DNA of 64,000 nucleotides from Leptolyngbya ohadii IS1 (GCF_002215035.1 NZ_NKFP01000001.1:1482435-1546434), one strand, 5' to 3'; shown: positions 35,544 to 46,134, numbered from the stretch's first letter. Notes: generated by a model not told the origin, from the letters alone. Numbers and translations are program-made.

Positions 35544-36419
35544 ATGAAGCATATACAGGGAAGAGTTAAGGGATTCCGAGGATGCCATCTATATTATCAA
35601 AGCTGGCTGCCGACTCAACCTAGCCAAGCAATAATTGTCCTGGTTCATGGCATAGGAGGACATAGCGGCGTTTTTCAAAATGTGGTTGAATATCTCGTTC
35701 CTCAAGGTTATGAGGTTTATGCCTTTGATCTGCGAGGGCATGGACGATCGCCCGGACAGCGAGGACATATCAACCAGTGGAGAGAATTTCGAGAAGACCT
35801 GCATTCCTTCTTGCAGTATATTCGGTTGCAGCGCACCTGCTGCCCGTTAATTGTATGGGGACATAGCTTAGGTGGAACGATCGCTCTAGACTATGCACTG
35901 CGATCGCCTAGCGAAATTCAGGGACTCATTCTTACAGCCCCGGCGCTTAGCAAAATTAAGATTGCTCGCACAAAACTCGTGCTAGGACGTATGTTGTCTA
36001 GAACAGTGCCGCGCTTCAGTCTTAAATTGGGAATTAGTACCCAGTTGGGTTCCCGTGATCCAGAGATGGTTGCTGCTTATACTCAAGACCCCCTGCGTCA
36101 TGAGTATGGCAGTGCTAGGCTAGCGACGGAGTTTTTTACAACGGTACGCTGGATTCAATCCCACGCCTCTGAACTGAAGATTCCGCTCCTGATTATGCAC
36201 GGCAGTAGCGATCACGTCACGTTGCCTGAAGGAAGCCGTGCATTCTTTCAACAGGTCATTTTTCCCGATAAGGAACATCGCGAATACGACGGTAATTATC
36301 ACGATCTGTATATCGATAACGGCTATGAGGAGATCTTCGCCGATCTCACAACCTGGCTCAAGCAACATCTTGACCAAGCAGAATACTGCCAGCCCTTTGA
36401 TTTGGGATTAGCCAATTGA
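35544..36419 (+). CDS. Alpha/beta hydrolase, monoacylglycerol lipase/lysophospholipase-like
   Basis: This 291-residue protein has the serine aminopeptidase S33 / monoglyceride lipase pattern: an oxyanion HG (VLVHGIGGHSG), FDLRGHGRSPGQRGH, the nucleophile elbow GHSLGGT, an Asp in GSSDHVT, and a His in NYHDLYID. The GHGRSPGQRGHI loop is typical of monoacylglycerol lipases. No signal peptide. GGGAGA precedes the ATG. It is the first gene of a same-strand run with acyl-CoA synthetase-like, FadN, FadA and FadE genes. It could release the fatty acids that the rest of the cluster breaks down. Confidence 0.82.
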   Translation: MKHIQGRVKGFRGCHLYYQSWLPTQPSQAIIVLVHGIGGHSGVFQNVVEYLVPQGYEVYAFDLRGHGRSPGQRGHINQWREFREDLHSFLQYIRLQRTCCPLIVWGHSLGGTIALDYALRSPSEIQGLILTAPALSKIKIARTKLVLGRMLSRTVPRFSLKLGISTQLGSRDPEMVAAYTQDPLRHEYGSARLATEFFTTVRWIQSHASELKIPLLIMHGSSDHVTLPEGSRAFFQQVIFPDKEHREYDGNYHDLYIDNGYEEIFADLTTWLKQHLDQAEYCQPFDLGLAN

Positions 36420-36531
36420 AGCCGAGGGGCATTGCTCAATTTGAAATTAATTCTTTGGGGCACGATGCTCAACTCAAAAATCACTCTTAAACATGCTCTG
36501 GAGGAGAAGAAATTGTTTCTTCTGAAGAACC

Positions 36532-38574
36532 ATGCCGTGGACAAAATCCGCTCGATTGCAGTCTGCAACTCTGCCCAAAACACCGACTCCAATAGACCCA
36601 TCAGCTATAACGCTGCCTGACTTACTTGATGCAGCCTGCAACCACGCTCCTAACGCTACGGCACTGAATCAATCTAGCCATACGGGCTGGCAATCTCTCT
36701 CAAATCAGGTCTTTCGGGAACAGTGCCGGACTGTGGCGCAGGGATTGTTAAGCCTGAATCTGCATCCAGGCGATCGCATTGCCCTATTAACTCACAACGA
36801 TACCCGATTTGCGATCGCGGATATGGGAAGCTTAATGGCAGGTTTGGTTAATGTACCCATTGATCTGACACAAACGCTGGAAAACATTATTTTTATTCTC
36901 CAACACAGTGAAGCTAAGCTGCTTTGGGTTGCTCAGTCAGATTGGCTTGAGCAGTTCATGCCTTACCTGGAACAGTTGCCCGCCCTTCAGTATGTTGTGG
37001 TTGAATTTGCTCCTGAATCAGAGCTTGAATCTGGGGCTGAACTGGAGAAGTGGCAGGCAATTAACGCGAAGCGTCACTTTAGAGGAACCCCGCTGCCGCA
37101 TCCCTGTTGCTTGATTTCACTGCCAGCATTGCAAACCTCAGGACAGGTTCAGGGGATGACGGGGCTAGAGCAAGTTCCCTTACCAACCCTATCTGCTCAA
37201 GATCTGGCGACGATTATTTATATCCCCTCAGCCAGCGGCGAACTAATGGGGGTGATGCTGAGCCATCGCAATCTAGCAGGAAATGCTTTGGCTGCCTTTG
37301 CCAGTCTGTCAGGTTTACAGTGCGGTGCAGAAGAAACGGTACTGTCTTTTCTGCCATTAACACACGTATTTGCTCGCTGTTTGCTCTATGGGCACATTTA
37401 TTATGGACATAGCATCTACTTCTCTACACCAAGTCAGGTTCTTAAACATCTCAAACAAGTTCAACCGACTATTCTGGCAACCGTTCCTATTTTTCTAGAA
37501 AGAATCTTTAATAAGTTTCTGGAGTGGGGGCAGCAGGTTGAATCGAAGTGGAAGCAGCGAGTTTTTGCCTGGACTCTTAGGCTGATGCACTCGACTGCTT
37601 CGGGACAACGCTTGAGCAGGCATCATACCGTTTTCCTGCGACTGGCAGATCGATTAGTTCTATCGAAGTGGCGATCGCTGTTTGGAGGACGAATCAAATA
37701 CATTCTCTGTGGCGGTGCTGCTCTCAAGGCGGAGTTGGTTCGTGGGTTTGCAGTAGCAGGGGTGACGGTTCTACAGGGCTATGGGCTGACCCAGGCGGGA
37801 ATTGTTTCCTGCAATCGGGCAGAGGATAATCGGGCAGGCACAGTGGGCGCACCCATCCCTGGCATGGAAGTGGCGATCGCGTCCGATTCCGAGATTCTGG
37901 TGCGGGGAGATTTTATCACCTCAGGGTATTACAAAAACTCGGCAGCAACCCTAGCGTTGATTGATGCTCAGGGCTGGCTGCATACGGGCGATTTAGGTCA
38001 CTTCACTGAAGACGGACTGCTACAAATCACCGGGATCAAAAAGCCACTGTTCAAGCTTTCAACGGGTAAATATATCGCACCCCAGCCGATCGAAGCCCGA
38101 CTAATGCGATCGCCCTTTGTTTCAAAAGTGCAGGTTGTGGGTGCTGACCACAAGTATTGCTCTGCCCTGATTCTGCCAAACTGGAGTGCGTTGAACGACC
38201 ACCTGCAATTGCTCAATCTGGATGATGAGAATCTCTTACAGCATTCTTGTACGCTGGCACTTTATCAGGCAGTGGTTGACGCTGCAAATTGCCATTTACC
38301 TTACTGGGCGCTCGTCAAGCAATTTCGATTGATCTCACCGCACTCCGACTTTGGGAAAGAGTGGTTGAACGGAAATTTAAACCGAAACGACGTGGTGATC
38401 GCCTTAGCTTCGGACATCAATGATTTATATCGGGAGAAAGCTTCAAAAGATTCTCCCAAGCAGGTAGCAGTGACCGATCGGGAAATGTCAGAAGTGATTT
38501 CTGAAATCACCTGTCCGATTCCCCCCGCTGTAAGCTGCCCAACTTACGCCCAGTCGCTCAATATTGCTCGCTAA
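36532..38574 (+). CDS. Acyl-CoA/acyl-ACP synthetase-like AMP-binding protein with degenerate active site
   Basis: The 680-residue protein has the long-chain acyl-CoA synthetase architecture: a core with FLPLTHVFARCLLYG, ILCGGAALKAEL, the A5-like YGLTQAG, the A7 WLHTGDLG and ITGIKKPLFKLSTGKYIAP. The usual P-loop (TSGTTGxPKG type) is replaced by YIPSASGELMGVMLSH (residues 230-245), with Met239 where the Lys is expected. The C-terminal Lys of the LTPTLKxxR motif also appears changed (NGNLNRNDV). It may be weakly active or have another role. It lies 112 bp after the hydrolase gene and 41 bp before FadN. The ATG at 36532 has only a weak ribosome binding site, so the start is uncertain. Confidence 0.78.
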   Translation: MPWTKSARLQSATLPKTPTPIDPSAITLPDLLDAACNHAPNATALNQSSHTGWQSLSNQVFREQCRTVAQGLLSLNLHPGDRIALLTHNDTRFAIADMGSLMAGLVNVPIDLTQTLENIIFILQHSEAKLLWVAQSDWLEQFMPYLEQLPALQYVVVEFAPESELESGAELEKWQAINAKRHFRGTPLPHPCCLISLPALQTSGQVQGMTGLEQVPLPTLSAQDLATIIYIPSASGELMGVMLSHRNLAGNALAAFASLSGLQCGAEETVLSFLPLTHVFARCLLYGHIYYGHSIYFSTPSQVLKHLKQVQPTILATVPIFLERIFNKFLEWGQQVESKWKQRVFAWTLRLMHSTASGQRLSRHHTVFLRLADRLVLSKWRSLFGGRIKYILCGGAALKAELVRGFAVAGVTVLQGYGLTQAGIVSCNRAEDNRAGTVGAPIPGMEVAIASDSEILVRGDFITSGYYKNSAATLALIDAQGWLHTGDLGHFTEDGLLQITGIKKPLFKLSTGKYIAPQPIEARLMRSPFVSKVQVVGADHKYCSALILPNWSALNDHLQLLNLDDENLLQHSCTLALYQAVVDAANCHLPYWALVKQFRLISPHSDFGKEWLNGNLNRNDVVIALASDINDLYREKASKDSPKQVAVTDREMSEVISEITCPIPPAVSCPTYAQSLNIAR

Positions 38575-38615
38575 CCGCTTCACGTTTTACTCATTGCACA
38601 GGAGGCATTTGAATC

Positions 38616-41021
38616 ATGTTTCAGCCTTTTCAAACGGTCGCTGTTTTGGGTGCAGGAGTCATGGGCAGCCAGATCGCAGCCCACCTTGCAAATGCAGGGC
38701 TAACCGTCCATCTTCTGGATCTGCCGGGATCTGAAGCAAACAAAAACGATCGGGTTGAAGCCCTGTTTAAGAAAGCACTCAAGCTCTCACCGCCGATTTT
38801 TTTCACCGAAAAGACAATCCACAGAATCACGCTAGGAAACTACGAAGAACATTTTCATCGTTTAAGCGAGGTTGATTGGGTGATTGAGGCGGTTGTCGAA
38901 GATCTGAAGATCAAGCAACAGTTAATGGAACGACTGGAAGACGTAATCCATCCAGACGCGATCGTCTCTAGCAATACAAGCGGGTTAAGGATTGGAGCGA
39001 TCGCCGAACATCGTTCTTCCTCCTTCCGCAAACGTTTCCTCGGAACTCATTTCTTCAACCCTCCCCGCTACCTCAAATTACTGGAACTGATTCCCACTGC
39101 CGATACTGATCCGATCGTGATAGAGCGCATCCAGTGGTTTGCTGAGATGCACCTGGGTAAATCGATCGTTCATGCGAAGGACACGCCCAACTTTATTGCG
39201 AATCGGATTGGCGTATATGTGACGATGTTGGGATTACAAGCCTGGCTCAAGCAAGGTTACACCATCGAGGAAATCGATACCCTGACTGGAACCTTGATGG
39301 GCAGACCCAAATCTGCGACCTTCCGCACCGCCGATCTGGTCGGACTGGATACCCTGGTGGCGGTTTTAGAACACCTCTATCCTGCTATTCCTGGCGATGA
39401 GAGCCGCGAAATTTTTCAGATTCCCGAAATTCTGCGCAAGCTGGTTACGACAGGGACGCTGGGGGCGAAATCCGGGCAAGGATTTTACAAGAAACAGAAG
39501 TCTCAAATTCTTTCCCTCAATCCGGCAACGCTGGCGTATGAGCCTGCACAACCCATGAATCTGGGAGACAGCTTAGAAACGATCGCCAAAATGCCTGACC
39601 TGCGCGATCGCCTGCGGGCGCTATATTCCGATTCCAGTCGTGCAGGAGACTTCTTCCGTCAAACGATTCTGAATATCCTGTTATATAGTGCTCGCCGCAT
39701 TCCAGAGATCGCTGATAGCCCCCTGGAGATCGATCGGGCAATGCGCTGGGGCTTTGGTTGGGAACTGGGCGTGTTTGAAATTTGGGATGCGCTGGGATTC
39801 CAGCAAGTGTTAACCGATTTACAGTCAGCACAAAAGGCAATTCCTGACTGGATTCTCCAGATGTCAGAGATGGGATGCGATCGCTTTTATCAGCTCGAAG
39901 AAACATCGATACAGGATAGCCAGGTTCTGACTGTTTCCCCCTTGCAGCAATGGCAAGTGTATCAGCCCCAGCCCGAAGGACAGTATGTTCCAGTCCCTTC
40001 GCCCGCTGATCAGATCAATCTATCTATGCTGCGAAGTGACCCTAATCGGGTGGTCTGGCAGAATGCGGAAGCAGGATTAATCGATCTCGGTGATGGCGTT
40101 TTGCTGTACGAGTTTCGCTCAAAGGGCAATACGCTGAGCTTCAAAGTCATGGAGGGATTAACCGAAACGCTACAAATTTTAGAAACCGATCGGAATGTAA
40201 AAGGAGTGGTGATTGGCAACGAAAGCGACCATTTTTCAGGAGGCGCAAATTTAGCCGAGATCGCAATGCTCGCGCAGTCGAATCCGGCAGCAATGACTCA
40301 ACTGATTGAACAATTTCAGAATACGCTTCAACGGCTTCACTACGCACCCAAACCGATCGTCGCTGCTATTCAGGGGCGAGTCCTGGGAGGCGGCTGTGAA
40401 CTCGTCATGGCTTGTCCCCAGGTTGTGGCGGCGGCTGAGACCTATATCGGCTTGGTTGAACTGAGTGTAGGGCTTATTCCTGGCGCAGGCGGCATTATGC
40501 GGATGGTGGCACGGGCAGGCGAACGAGCAGCAACCGTTACCCCTGGTCATGTTCAGCCTTTCCTCCGCAATGCCTTTGAGACGATCGCGACTGCCAAAGT
40601 GTCTAATAGTGCTGAGGAAGCAAAAGAATTAGGATTTTTGCCGCCTACAGCTCGCATTGTGATGAATGGCGATCGCCGTCTTGCCGTCGCGAAAGCGGAA
40701 GTTCTGCACCTCGATCGCACTGGCTATCTCCCGCCTCCTAAACAGTCTGCCATCCTGGTTTTGGGGCGTTCAGGGCAGGCAATGTTAGATCACGCTGCCT
40801 ATGTCTTTGAACAGGCAGGGTATGCCAGCGCCTACGATCGCTACCTGGCAGAACGATTAGCGTATGTGATGACTGGGGGACAGCTTTCGGAGCCAGCGTT
40901 GGTATCTGAAGAATACCTGTTGCAGTTAGAGCGAGAAACATTCCTGCCGCTCCTCGCGCAACCTAAAACCCAGGAACGGATTGCCCACATTCTTAAAACG
41001 AAAAAGCCGCTAAGAAATTAA
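38616..41021 (+). CDS. fadN: FadN-type bifunctional 3-hydroxyacyl-CoA dehydrogenase / enoyl-CoA hydratase
   Basis: This 801-residue protein has the dehydrogenase domain first, as in Bacillus FadN and unlike E. coli FadB. It shows the NAD-binding LGAGVMGSQIAAHLANAG, DWVIEAVVEDL, SSNTSGLRI, the catalytic His in GTHFFNPPRYLKLLEL, and a C-terminal 3HCDH domain. From about residue 500 it has a crotonase domain with SGGANLAE (oxyanion hole), GGGCELVMAC and VELSVGLIPGAGG; both catalytic Glu residues are present. It should hydrate enoyl-CoA and oxidise the 3-hydroxyacyl-CoA with NAD. AGGAGG lies ten bases before the ATG. FadA and FadE follow directly, the same order as Bacillus fadN-fadA-fadE. Confidence 0.9.
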   Translation: MFQPFQTVAVLGAGVMGSQIAAHLANAGLTVHLLDLPGSEANKNDRVEALFKKALKLSPPIFFTEKTIHRITLGNYEEHFHRLSEVDWVIEAVVEDLKIKQQLMERLEDVIHPDAIVSSNTSGLRIGAIAEHRSSSFRKRFLGTHFFNPPRYLKLLELIPTADTDPIVIERIQWFAEMHLGKSIVHAKDTPNFIANRIGVYVTMLGLQAWLKQGYTIEEIDTLTGTLMGRPKSATFRTADLVGLDTLVAVLEHLYPAIPGDESREIFQIPEILRKLVTTGTLGAKSGQGFYKKQKSQILSLNPATLAYEPAQPMNLGDSLETIAKMPDLRDRLRALYSDSSRAGDFFRQTILNILLYSARRIPEIADSPLEIDRAMRWGFGWELGVFEIWDALGFQQVLTDLQSAQKAIPDWILQMSEMGCDRFYQLEETSIQDSQVLTVSPLQQWQVYQPQPEGQYVPVPSPADQINLSMLRSDPNRVVWQNAEAGLIDLGDGVLLYEFRSKGNTLSFKVMEGLTETLQILETDRNVKGVVIGNESDHFSGGANLAEIAMLAQSNPAAMTQLIEQFQNTLQRLHYAPKPIVAAIQGRVLGGGCELVMACPQVVAAAETYIGLVELSVGLIPGAGGIMRMVARAGERAATVTPGHVQPFLRNAFETIATAKVSNSAEEAKELGFLPPTARIVMNGDRRLAVAKAEVLHLDRTGYLPPPKQSAILVLGRSGQAMLDHAAYVFEQAGYASAYDRYLAERLAYVMTGGQLSEPALVSEEYLLQLERETFLPLLAQPKTQERIAHILKTKKPLRN

Positions 41022-41087
41022 TTTCTGGAATTGATTTCTGAAATTAATCTTTCAACAATCCTTGATGATATTCAAGAGGAAGCGAAG

Positions 41088-42272
41088 ATGATGGAAACAG
41101 CTTATATTGTCAGCAGTGTCCGAACTGCCGTTGGCAAAGCCCCTCGCGGTACGCTGCGGAATATGCGACCAGATGACTTGGGTGCGATCGCTGTCGAAGC
41201 TGCTCTGAATGCCGTTGAAGGCGTTGAGCCAAACGATATCGAAGACGTGATTTTTGGCTGTGCCTTTCCTGAAGCAGAGCAGGGATTTAACCTGGGACGA
41301 ATTATTGCTCAACGGGCAGGACTTCCCGATTCTGCGGCTGGCGCGACGATCAACCGCTTCTGTGCCTCTGGGCTTCAGTCGATCGCCTTAGCCTCTCAGA
41401 CGATCGCGATGGGACAGGCAGATGCCATTATTGCGGGAGGGGCTGAATCCATGAGTCTGATTCCGATGGGAGGACACCTGATTGCGCCCAACCCGGATCT
41501 GATTGACCACGCCCCCCAGGTCTACAGCACGATGGGAATGACTGCTGAAAACGTGGCAAAACAACACGATATTTCTCGCGCCGATCAGGATGCCTTTGCG
41601 CTGCGATCGCACCAGCGGGCAATTGCTGCTACCCAGTCGGGTAAATTCGACGACGAACTGATTCCCATTTCCGTGAAAACGACCCAGTACCACGAGGGGC
41701 AGGTGCAATCTAACGAAACGGTTTTAACCAAGGATGAGGGACCGCGCAGCGATACGAACCTGGAAGCTCTGTCTAAATTGCCGACTGCCTTTAAGGTCGG
41801 GGGCAGCGTCACAGCGGGTAACGCCTCCCAAATGTCTGATGGTGCTGCCGCTACGCTCCTGTTGAGCCAGCGCAAGGTTGAAGAGCTAGGCTTAAAACCC
41901 CTGGGACGCTTGCTTGGGTTCGCGGTTGCGGGGGTTCCTCCCGAAGTGATGGGTATTGGTCCTGTCGTCGCCATCCCCAAAGTTTTGGAGCAGGTAGGAC
42001 TCACGCTGGCTGACATTGGCTTAATTGAATTAAACGAAGCATTTGCTGCTCAATCCCTTGCTGTCATTCGCAAGCTAGGCTTAAACGAAGACATTACCAA
42101 TGTGAATGGGGGGGCGATCGCCCTCGGACATCCCCTGGGCTGCACTGGGGCTAAACTCACTGCTACTTTGCTGCACGAAATGAAACGTCGGGGAGTGCGC
42201 TATGGGCTGGTAACCATGTGTGTGGGTGGCGGTATGGGGGCTGCGGGTGTTTTCGAGAATTTGATGGCGTAA
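41088..42272 (+). CDS. fadA: Acetyl-CoA acyltransferase (thiolase)
   Basis: The ATG at 41088 is preferred (GAGG eight bases upstream; thiolases start with a short [19 protein letters not shown] segment), giving 394 residues. An upstream in-frame ATG at 41031 would add 19 residues without homology. Catalytic residues are visible: Cys in NRFCASGLQ, His in [14 protein letters not shown], and Cys in [11 protein letters not shown]. It also has [12 protein letters not shown] and the tail motif GAAGVFENL. It should cleave 3-ketoacyl-CoA with CoA, the last step of beta-oxidation. The FadN and FadE genes lie 66 bp before and 27 bp after it, so the genes are probably cotranscribed. Confidence 0.92.
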   Translation: MMETAYIVSSVRTAVGKAPRGTLRNMRPDDLGAIAVEAALNAVEGVEPNDIEDVIFGCAFPEAEQGFNLGRIIAQRAGLPDSAAGATINRFCASGLQSIALASQTIAMGQADAIIAGGAESMSLIPMGGHLIAPNPDLIDHAPQVYSTMGMTAENVAKQHDISRADQDAFALRSHQRAIAATQSGKFDDELIPISVKTTQYHEGQVQSNETVLTKDEGPRSDTNLEALSKLPTAFKVGGSVTAGNASQMSDGAAATLLLSQRKVEELGLKPLGRLLGFAVAGVPPEVMGIGPVVAIPKVLEQVGLTLADIGLIELNEAFAAQSLAVIRKLGLNEDITNVNGGAIALGHPLGCTGAKLTATLLHEMKRRGVRYGLVTMCVGGGMGAAGVFENLMA

Positions 42273-42299
42273 GCGCGAATTTCTGGAGGAAACAACGAT

Positions 42300-44702
42300 A
42301 TGATTCCATTGCCATTCACAATCATCGTATCTGTTCTTTTGCTGTTCATTCTGGGATATTGGGGTGCTTCACTCTGGTTGTGGTCACTTTATTTCAGCGT
42401 TGTTCTTTTTGCATTCACTCCACCGATTTGGTTATGGATTATTTGGGGCACTATCGCAGCCATCCTCAATGTGCCTCTGCTCCGACGGACTTTGATTAGT
42501 GCCCCCATTCTGCGGGGAGTGCGATCGCTCCACCTTCTGCCGCAAATTTCTGAAACCGAGCGGGCAGCCATTGATGCGGGCACTGTCTGGATTGAGGGTG
42601 AGTTTTTCTCCGGGCGACCAAACTTCCGGCGCATCCGAGAGCAGCCTTATCCAGACGCATCACCCACACTACAGGCGTTTCTGGACGGTCCCGTAGAAAA
42701 GGTTTGTCGCATGGCAACCGATTGGGAGATTCATCGCCGCAAAGACCTGTCGCCGGAAGTATGGCGTTATCTCAAAGAAGAAGGTTTTCTGGGAATGCTG
42801 ATTCCTGAGAAGTACGGTGGCTTAGGCTTCTCCAATCTCGACTACAGCACCATTATGGTGAAGCTTGCCTCCCGCTCCTTCATCTATACCGCTACCGTCG
42901 GCGTAACCAATTCGCTGGGACCCGCTAAACTGCTGCTCAACTATGGCACTGCGGAGCAAAAGGACTACTACCTCCCCCGACTGGCACGAGGGGAAGAAAT
43001 TCCCTGCTTTGCCCTGACCGAACCTGCCGCCGGTTCCGATGCGGCTAGCATTACCGCTCAGGGCACGGTGTTTCGTGGTGAGGATGGTGAATGTTACCTG
43101 CGGTTAAACTTCCGCAAGCGGTACATTACGCTGGGAGCGATCGCCACTTTGATCGGACTCGCCTTTAAACTTTATGATCCCGAAAACCTGCTCGGTAAAG
43201 GAACTGACGTTGGGATTACCTGCGCTTTGGTTCCTGCTAACACGCCCGGTGTGATTCTTGGTAAACGCCATGATCCTATGGGCGTTCCCTTCTATAACTC
43301 ACCAATTGAAGGGCAGGACGTTGTTATTTCCGTCGATCAAATCATCGGCGGGGTAGAGCAAGCAGGACAGGGGTGGAAGATGCTGATGCAATCTCTGGCG
43401 GCAGGACGGGGCATCAGTTTTCCTGCAAGCTGCACAGGCATCGCCAAATATGTCACCCGTATTACCAGTGCCCATGCCCTGGTACGACAGCAGTTTGGTT
43501 TATCGATCGGACGGTTTGAGGGCATTGAGGAGCCGCTTGCTCGAATTGCAGGAATCACCTATCTCCTGGAAGCTGCCCGCGTTTATACCTGCGCTGCGAT
43601 TGATCAGGGTGAAAAGCCATCGGTGGTTTCGGCGATTGCCAAATATCAGTTCACTGAGCTTGTTCGCAAATTGGTCAATGACGGTATGGATATCCTGGGC
43701 GGTGCGGGAATTTGCCGGGGTCCACGAAACCTGCTGGCAAACGTTTACACCGCCATGCCAATTCCGATTACGGTGGAAGGATCGAACATCCTCACCCGAA
43801 CCTTAATGATCTTTGGTCAAGGTGTGATTCGTTGCCATCCCTATCTTTATGCCGAAGTCCAAGCCGTTCAAGAGAATGACCCTGTAACTTTCGATCGCCT
43901 GTTGTGGCAGCATCTCGGTTTTGCTTGCAGAAATATTTTTAGAACCTTATTTTTGAGTCTCTCACGAGGCGCGATCGCCCGCTCTCCAATCTCCGGTTCT
44001 ACTGCCCGCTACTACCGCAAACTGACCTGGGCATCTGCTCAATTCGCCTTACTCACGGATCTGGCGCTACTTTGCTATGGGGGCAGCTTGAAGCGTCACG
44101 AAAAAATCACCGGACGTTTTGCTGATATTGCCTCTTGGCTATACCTCAGTGCGGCGACCCTACGACGATTCGAGGCAGAAGGACATTCCGAAGATCTACC
44201 CCTGGTCGATTGGTCGTTGCAATATAGCTTGACGCACATTCAGCAAGCAATTGAGGGGATCTGGAGTAACCTGCCGATTCCCGCCCCTGTTCGCACCCTT
44301 ATCTTGATGAGCTGTCGGCTCAATTCTCTTGGGCAGCTTCCTCCCGATCACCTAGGGAGCCAGATTGCTCAGCAAATTCAAAGACCGGGCTTGGCACGCG
44401 ATCGCCTGACTGCCGGAATTTACCTTCCCATTCACTCGGATGAAGCCCTGGGACGTTTGGATCAAGCCTTTGTGCTATGTACTCAGGCAGAAAGTGCGAC
44501 CAAAACTCTAAAAACTGCTATTCGTAAAGGTGAGCTTTCCATTCGTTCCACCGAATTGTCCTCGGATACAGTACTAAATGCCGCAGTGGATGCTGAACTC
44601 ATTTCCACAGTTGATGCCCAGTTCATTCGCGTTGCAGAAACAGCGCGTCAGGCTGCAATTCAAGTCGATACCTTCACGCTCGCAGAATATCAACTCCTGT
44701 AG
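42300..44702 (+). CDS. fadE: Acyl-CoA dehydrogenase, E. coli FadE type
   Basis: This 800-residue protein matches the long FadE type. It has two N-terminal membrane segments (residues 5-62). The acyl-CoA dehydrogenase core includes GFLGMLIPEKYGGLGFSN, FALTEPAAGSDAAS, EEPLARIAGITYLLEAARVY, and the catalytic Glu in PIPITVEGSNILTRTLMIFG. The C-terminal 270-residue DUF1974-like extension follows. It should oxidise acyl-CoA to trans-2-enoyl-CoA, passing electrons to an ETF or the quinone pool at the membrane. No ETF genes are seen in the window. GGAGGA precedes the ATG. It ends the cluster; no obvious terminator follows. Confidence 0.92.
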   Translation: MIPLPFTIIVSVLLLFILGYWGASLWLWSLYFSVVLFAFTPPIWLWIIWGTIAAILNVPLLRRTLISAPILRGVRSLHLLPQISETERAAIDAGTVWIEGEFFSGRPNFRRIREQPYPDASPTLQAFLDGPVEKVCRMATDWEIHRRKDLSPEVWRYLKEEGFLGMLIPEKYGGLGFSNLDYSTIMVKLASRSFIYTATVGVTNSLGPAKLLLNYGTAEQKDYYLPRLARGEEIPCFALTEPAAGSDAASITAQGTVFRGEDGECYLRLNFRKRYITLGAIATLIGLAFKLYDPENLLGKGTDVGITCALVPANTPGVILGKRHDPMGVPFYNSPIEGQDVVISVDQIIGGVEQAGQGWKMLMQSLAAGRGISFPASCTGIAKYVTRITSAHALVRQQFGLSIGRFEGIEEPLARIAGITYLLEAARVYTCAAIDQGEKPSVVSAIAKYQFTELVRKLVNDGMDILGGAGICRGPRNLLANVYTAMPIPITVEGSNILTRTLMIFGQGVIRCHPYLYAEVQAVQENDPVTFDRLLWQHLGFACRNIFRTLFLSLSRGAIARSPISGSTARYYRKLTWASAQFALLTDLALLCYGGSLKRHEKITGRFADIASWLYLSAATLRRFEAEGHSEDLPLVDWSLQYSLTHIQQAIEGIWSNLPIPAPVRTLILMSCRLNSLGQLPPDHLGSQIAQQIQRPGLARDRLTAGIYLPIHSDEALGRLDQAFVLCTQAESATKTLKTAIRKGELSIRSTELSSDTVLNAAVDAELISTVDAQFIRVAETARQAAIQVDTFTLAEYQLL

Positions 44703-44877
44703 CCAGTTGCCCAATTCCCTAAAGGGACGCTACGCCACTCACGATCGGAAATATTACTTCGGTAACTGGAAACTGCCAGAACAGCCAACTATCAGAGACT
44801 TCTAGAAAGAGAAGGTCAGTAGACCACAAACATTAGCCTGAGGCAGGAATAGCTATCACGTGAATGAGTGGGAACCG

Positions 44878-45978
44878 TCACTCGATCGCATGGCGGAGAA
44901 ACTCCAGCATCGTTTTTAGCCGGAAGCACTCCTGATACACCCGTCGTCTGCCTCGACGTGTAAGGCTCAGACGTGTCCATAATAGCCAAACCCAAAGATT
45001 CACCAAGATAAAAGCCAGCGCGACAAATAGCAATCGCACTACTGGGTGACGGGTGGTCGTGCGATTGCGACAGGAATTCCTAATTCAGTAACTGGTTTCA
45101 ATGCCAAAGCGATCTCGGTAATGATGAGGCAACTGCTGCGTGGCGACCTTGACTCGATAGACAACAAACAGCAAGTACGGGATGCCGTGTTGACGGCACG
45201 TGCCCTTGCGATAGCGGCAGACGACGCCATCTGACAGTTGACGATTCCATAGTCTTGGCTGCTCAAATGTAGGGCGTTTGATAGCCGCAACGCCCTTGGC
45301 AAAGGGCACGGGTGCCGCCTTGTTTGCCGCGAATCACAGCCGGCATGATGAACGGCATCCGTAGAGCTTGCAACCACCGAATCACCGGTACGCTGTAGAA
45401 GCCTCGGTCCAGGTAGAGCCGTTCCACCTTCACCCGTAGGGGATCCAGTCTGGACAACAGATAGGTCAGGGTCGCCACGAGTGTCTCTCCTCGCGCAATG
45501 GCATGGATAGCCAGCATGACCCGCTGATGACGGCGAATGACATACACCGTGGCATAGGCGAAGAAGGTCGTGGTTCCCGCCTTGGCTTGCGACCGGTAGA
45601 GGTAGGGCAGCACCGTTTCCTCCGGTGCACCATAGTACGGAATCAGATGCAGGTCGATGGCTAGACGATGGCGATGATTTGCGATCCGTTCGGGTATGCA
45701 ACCTTGCAGCGCCTCATTCACCTGCCGCTCTAGTTGCGTTATGTCCTCCAACTTGTTGAGGTGAAAGCGAACTTTGTTACTACTGGGAACACCTTCCAAG
45801 CTGTGGCAGGTGTACTCAATTGTATCGTGGCGACTCGCTGTATAGGGTTTGAGGGCTGTAGATGCCTTGGGTCTCTAGCGGGAGGGTTGCCAGCACATGC
45901 TCCAGGGTAGCATCCAGGGTCGCTTCATCTGTTAGCGTCAGGGTAGGTGATACTGGAGTAGGGTAGCTCTTTATGCTT
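44878..45978 (-). mobile_element. ISH3-family transposase pseudogene
   Basis: Minus-strand frames joined together read as an ISH3-type transposase: LTDEATLDATLEHVLATLPL, CHSLEGVPSSNKVRFHLNKL, AIDLHLIPYYG, YLYRSQAKAGTTTFFAYATV, YLDRGFYSVPVIRWL, DRFGIETSY, and a C-terminus with LLFVALAFILVNLWVWLLW. The gene is broken by frameshifts near 45865 and 45300 and by an in-frame TGA at 45085. No terminal repeats were identified. Confidence 0.8.
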
Positions 45979-46134
45979 AATCAATTCAATTCTTTCTAGC
46001 CTGAATCTACCCCTTTCCCTCTGCTCAATGCTTCTCCAGCAAGGATTTGTGATCTACTGAGTCTTGCAATGTTGTGCAATCGCAGGAACAAAAGGATACT
46101 ACTGCACGACGTTACCCCCAATCGAGGAGAAACC

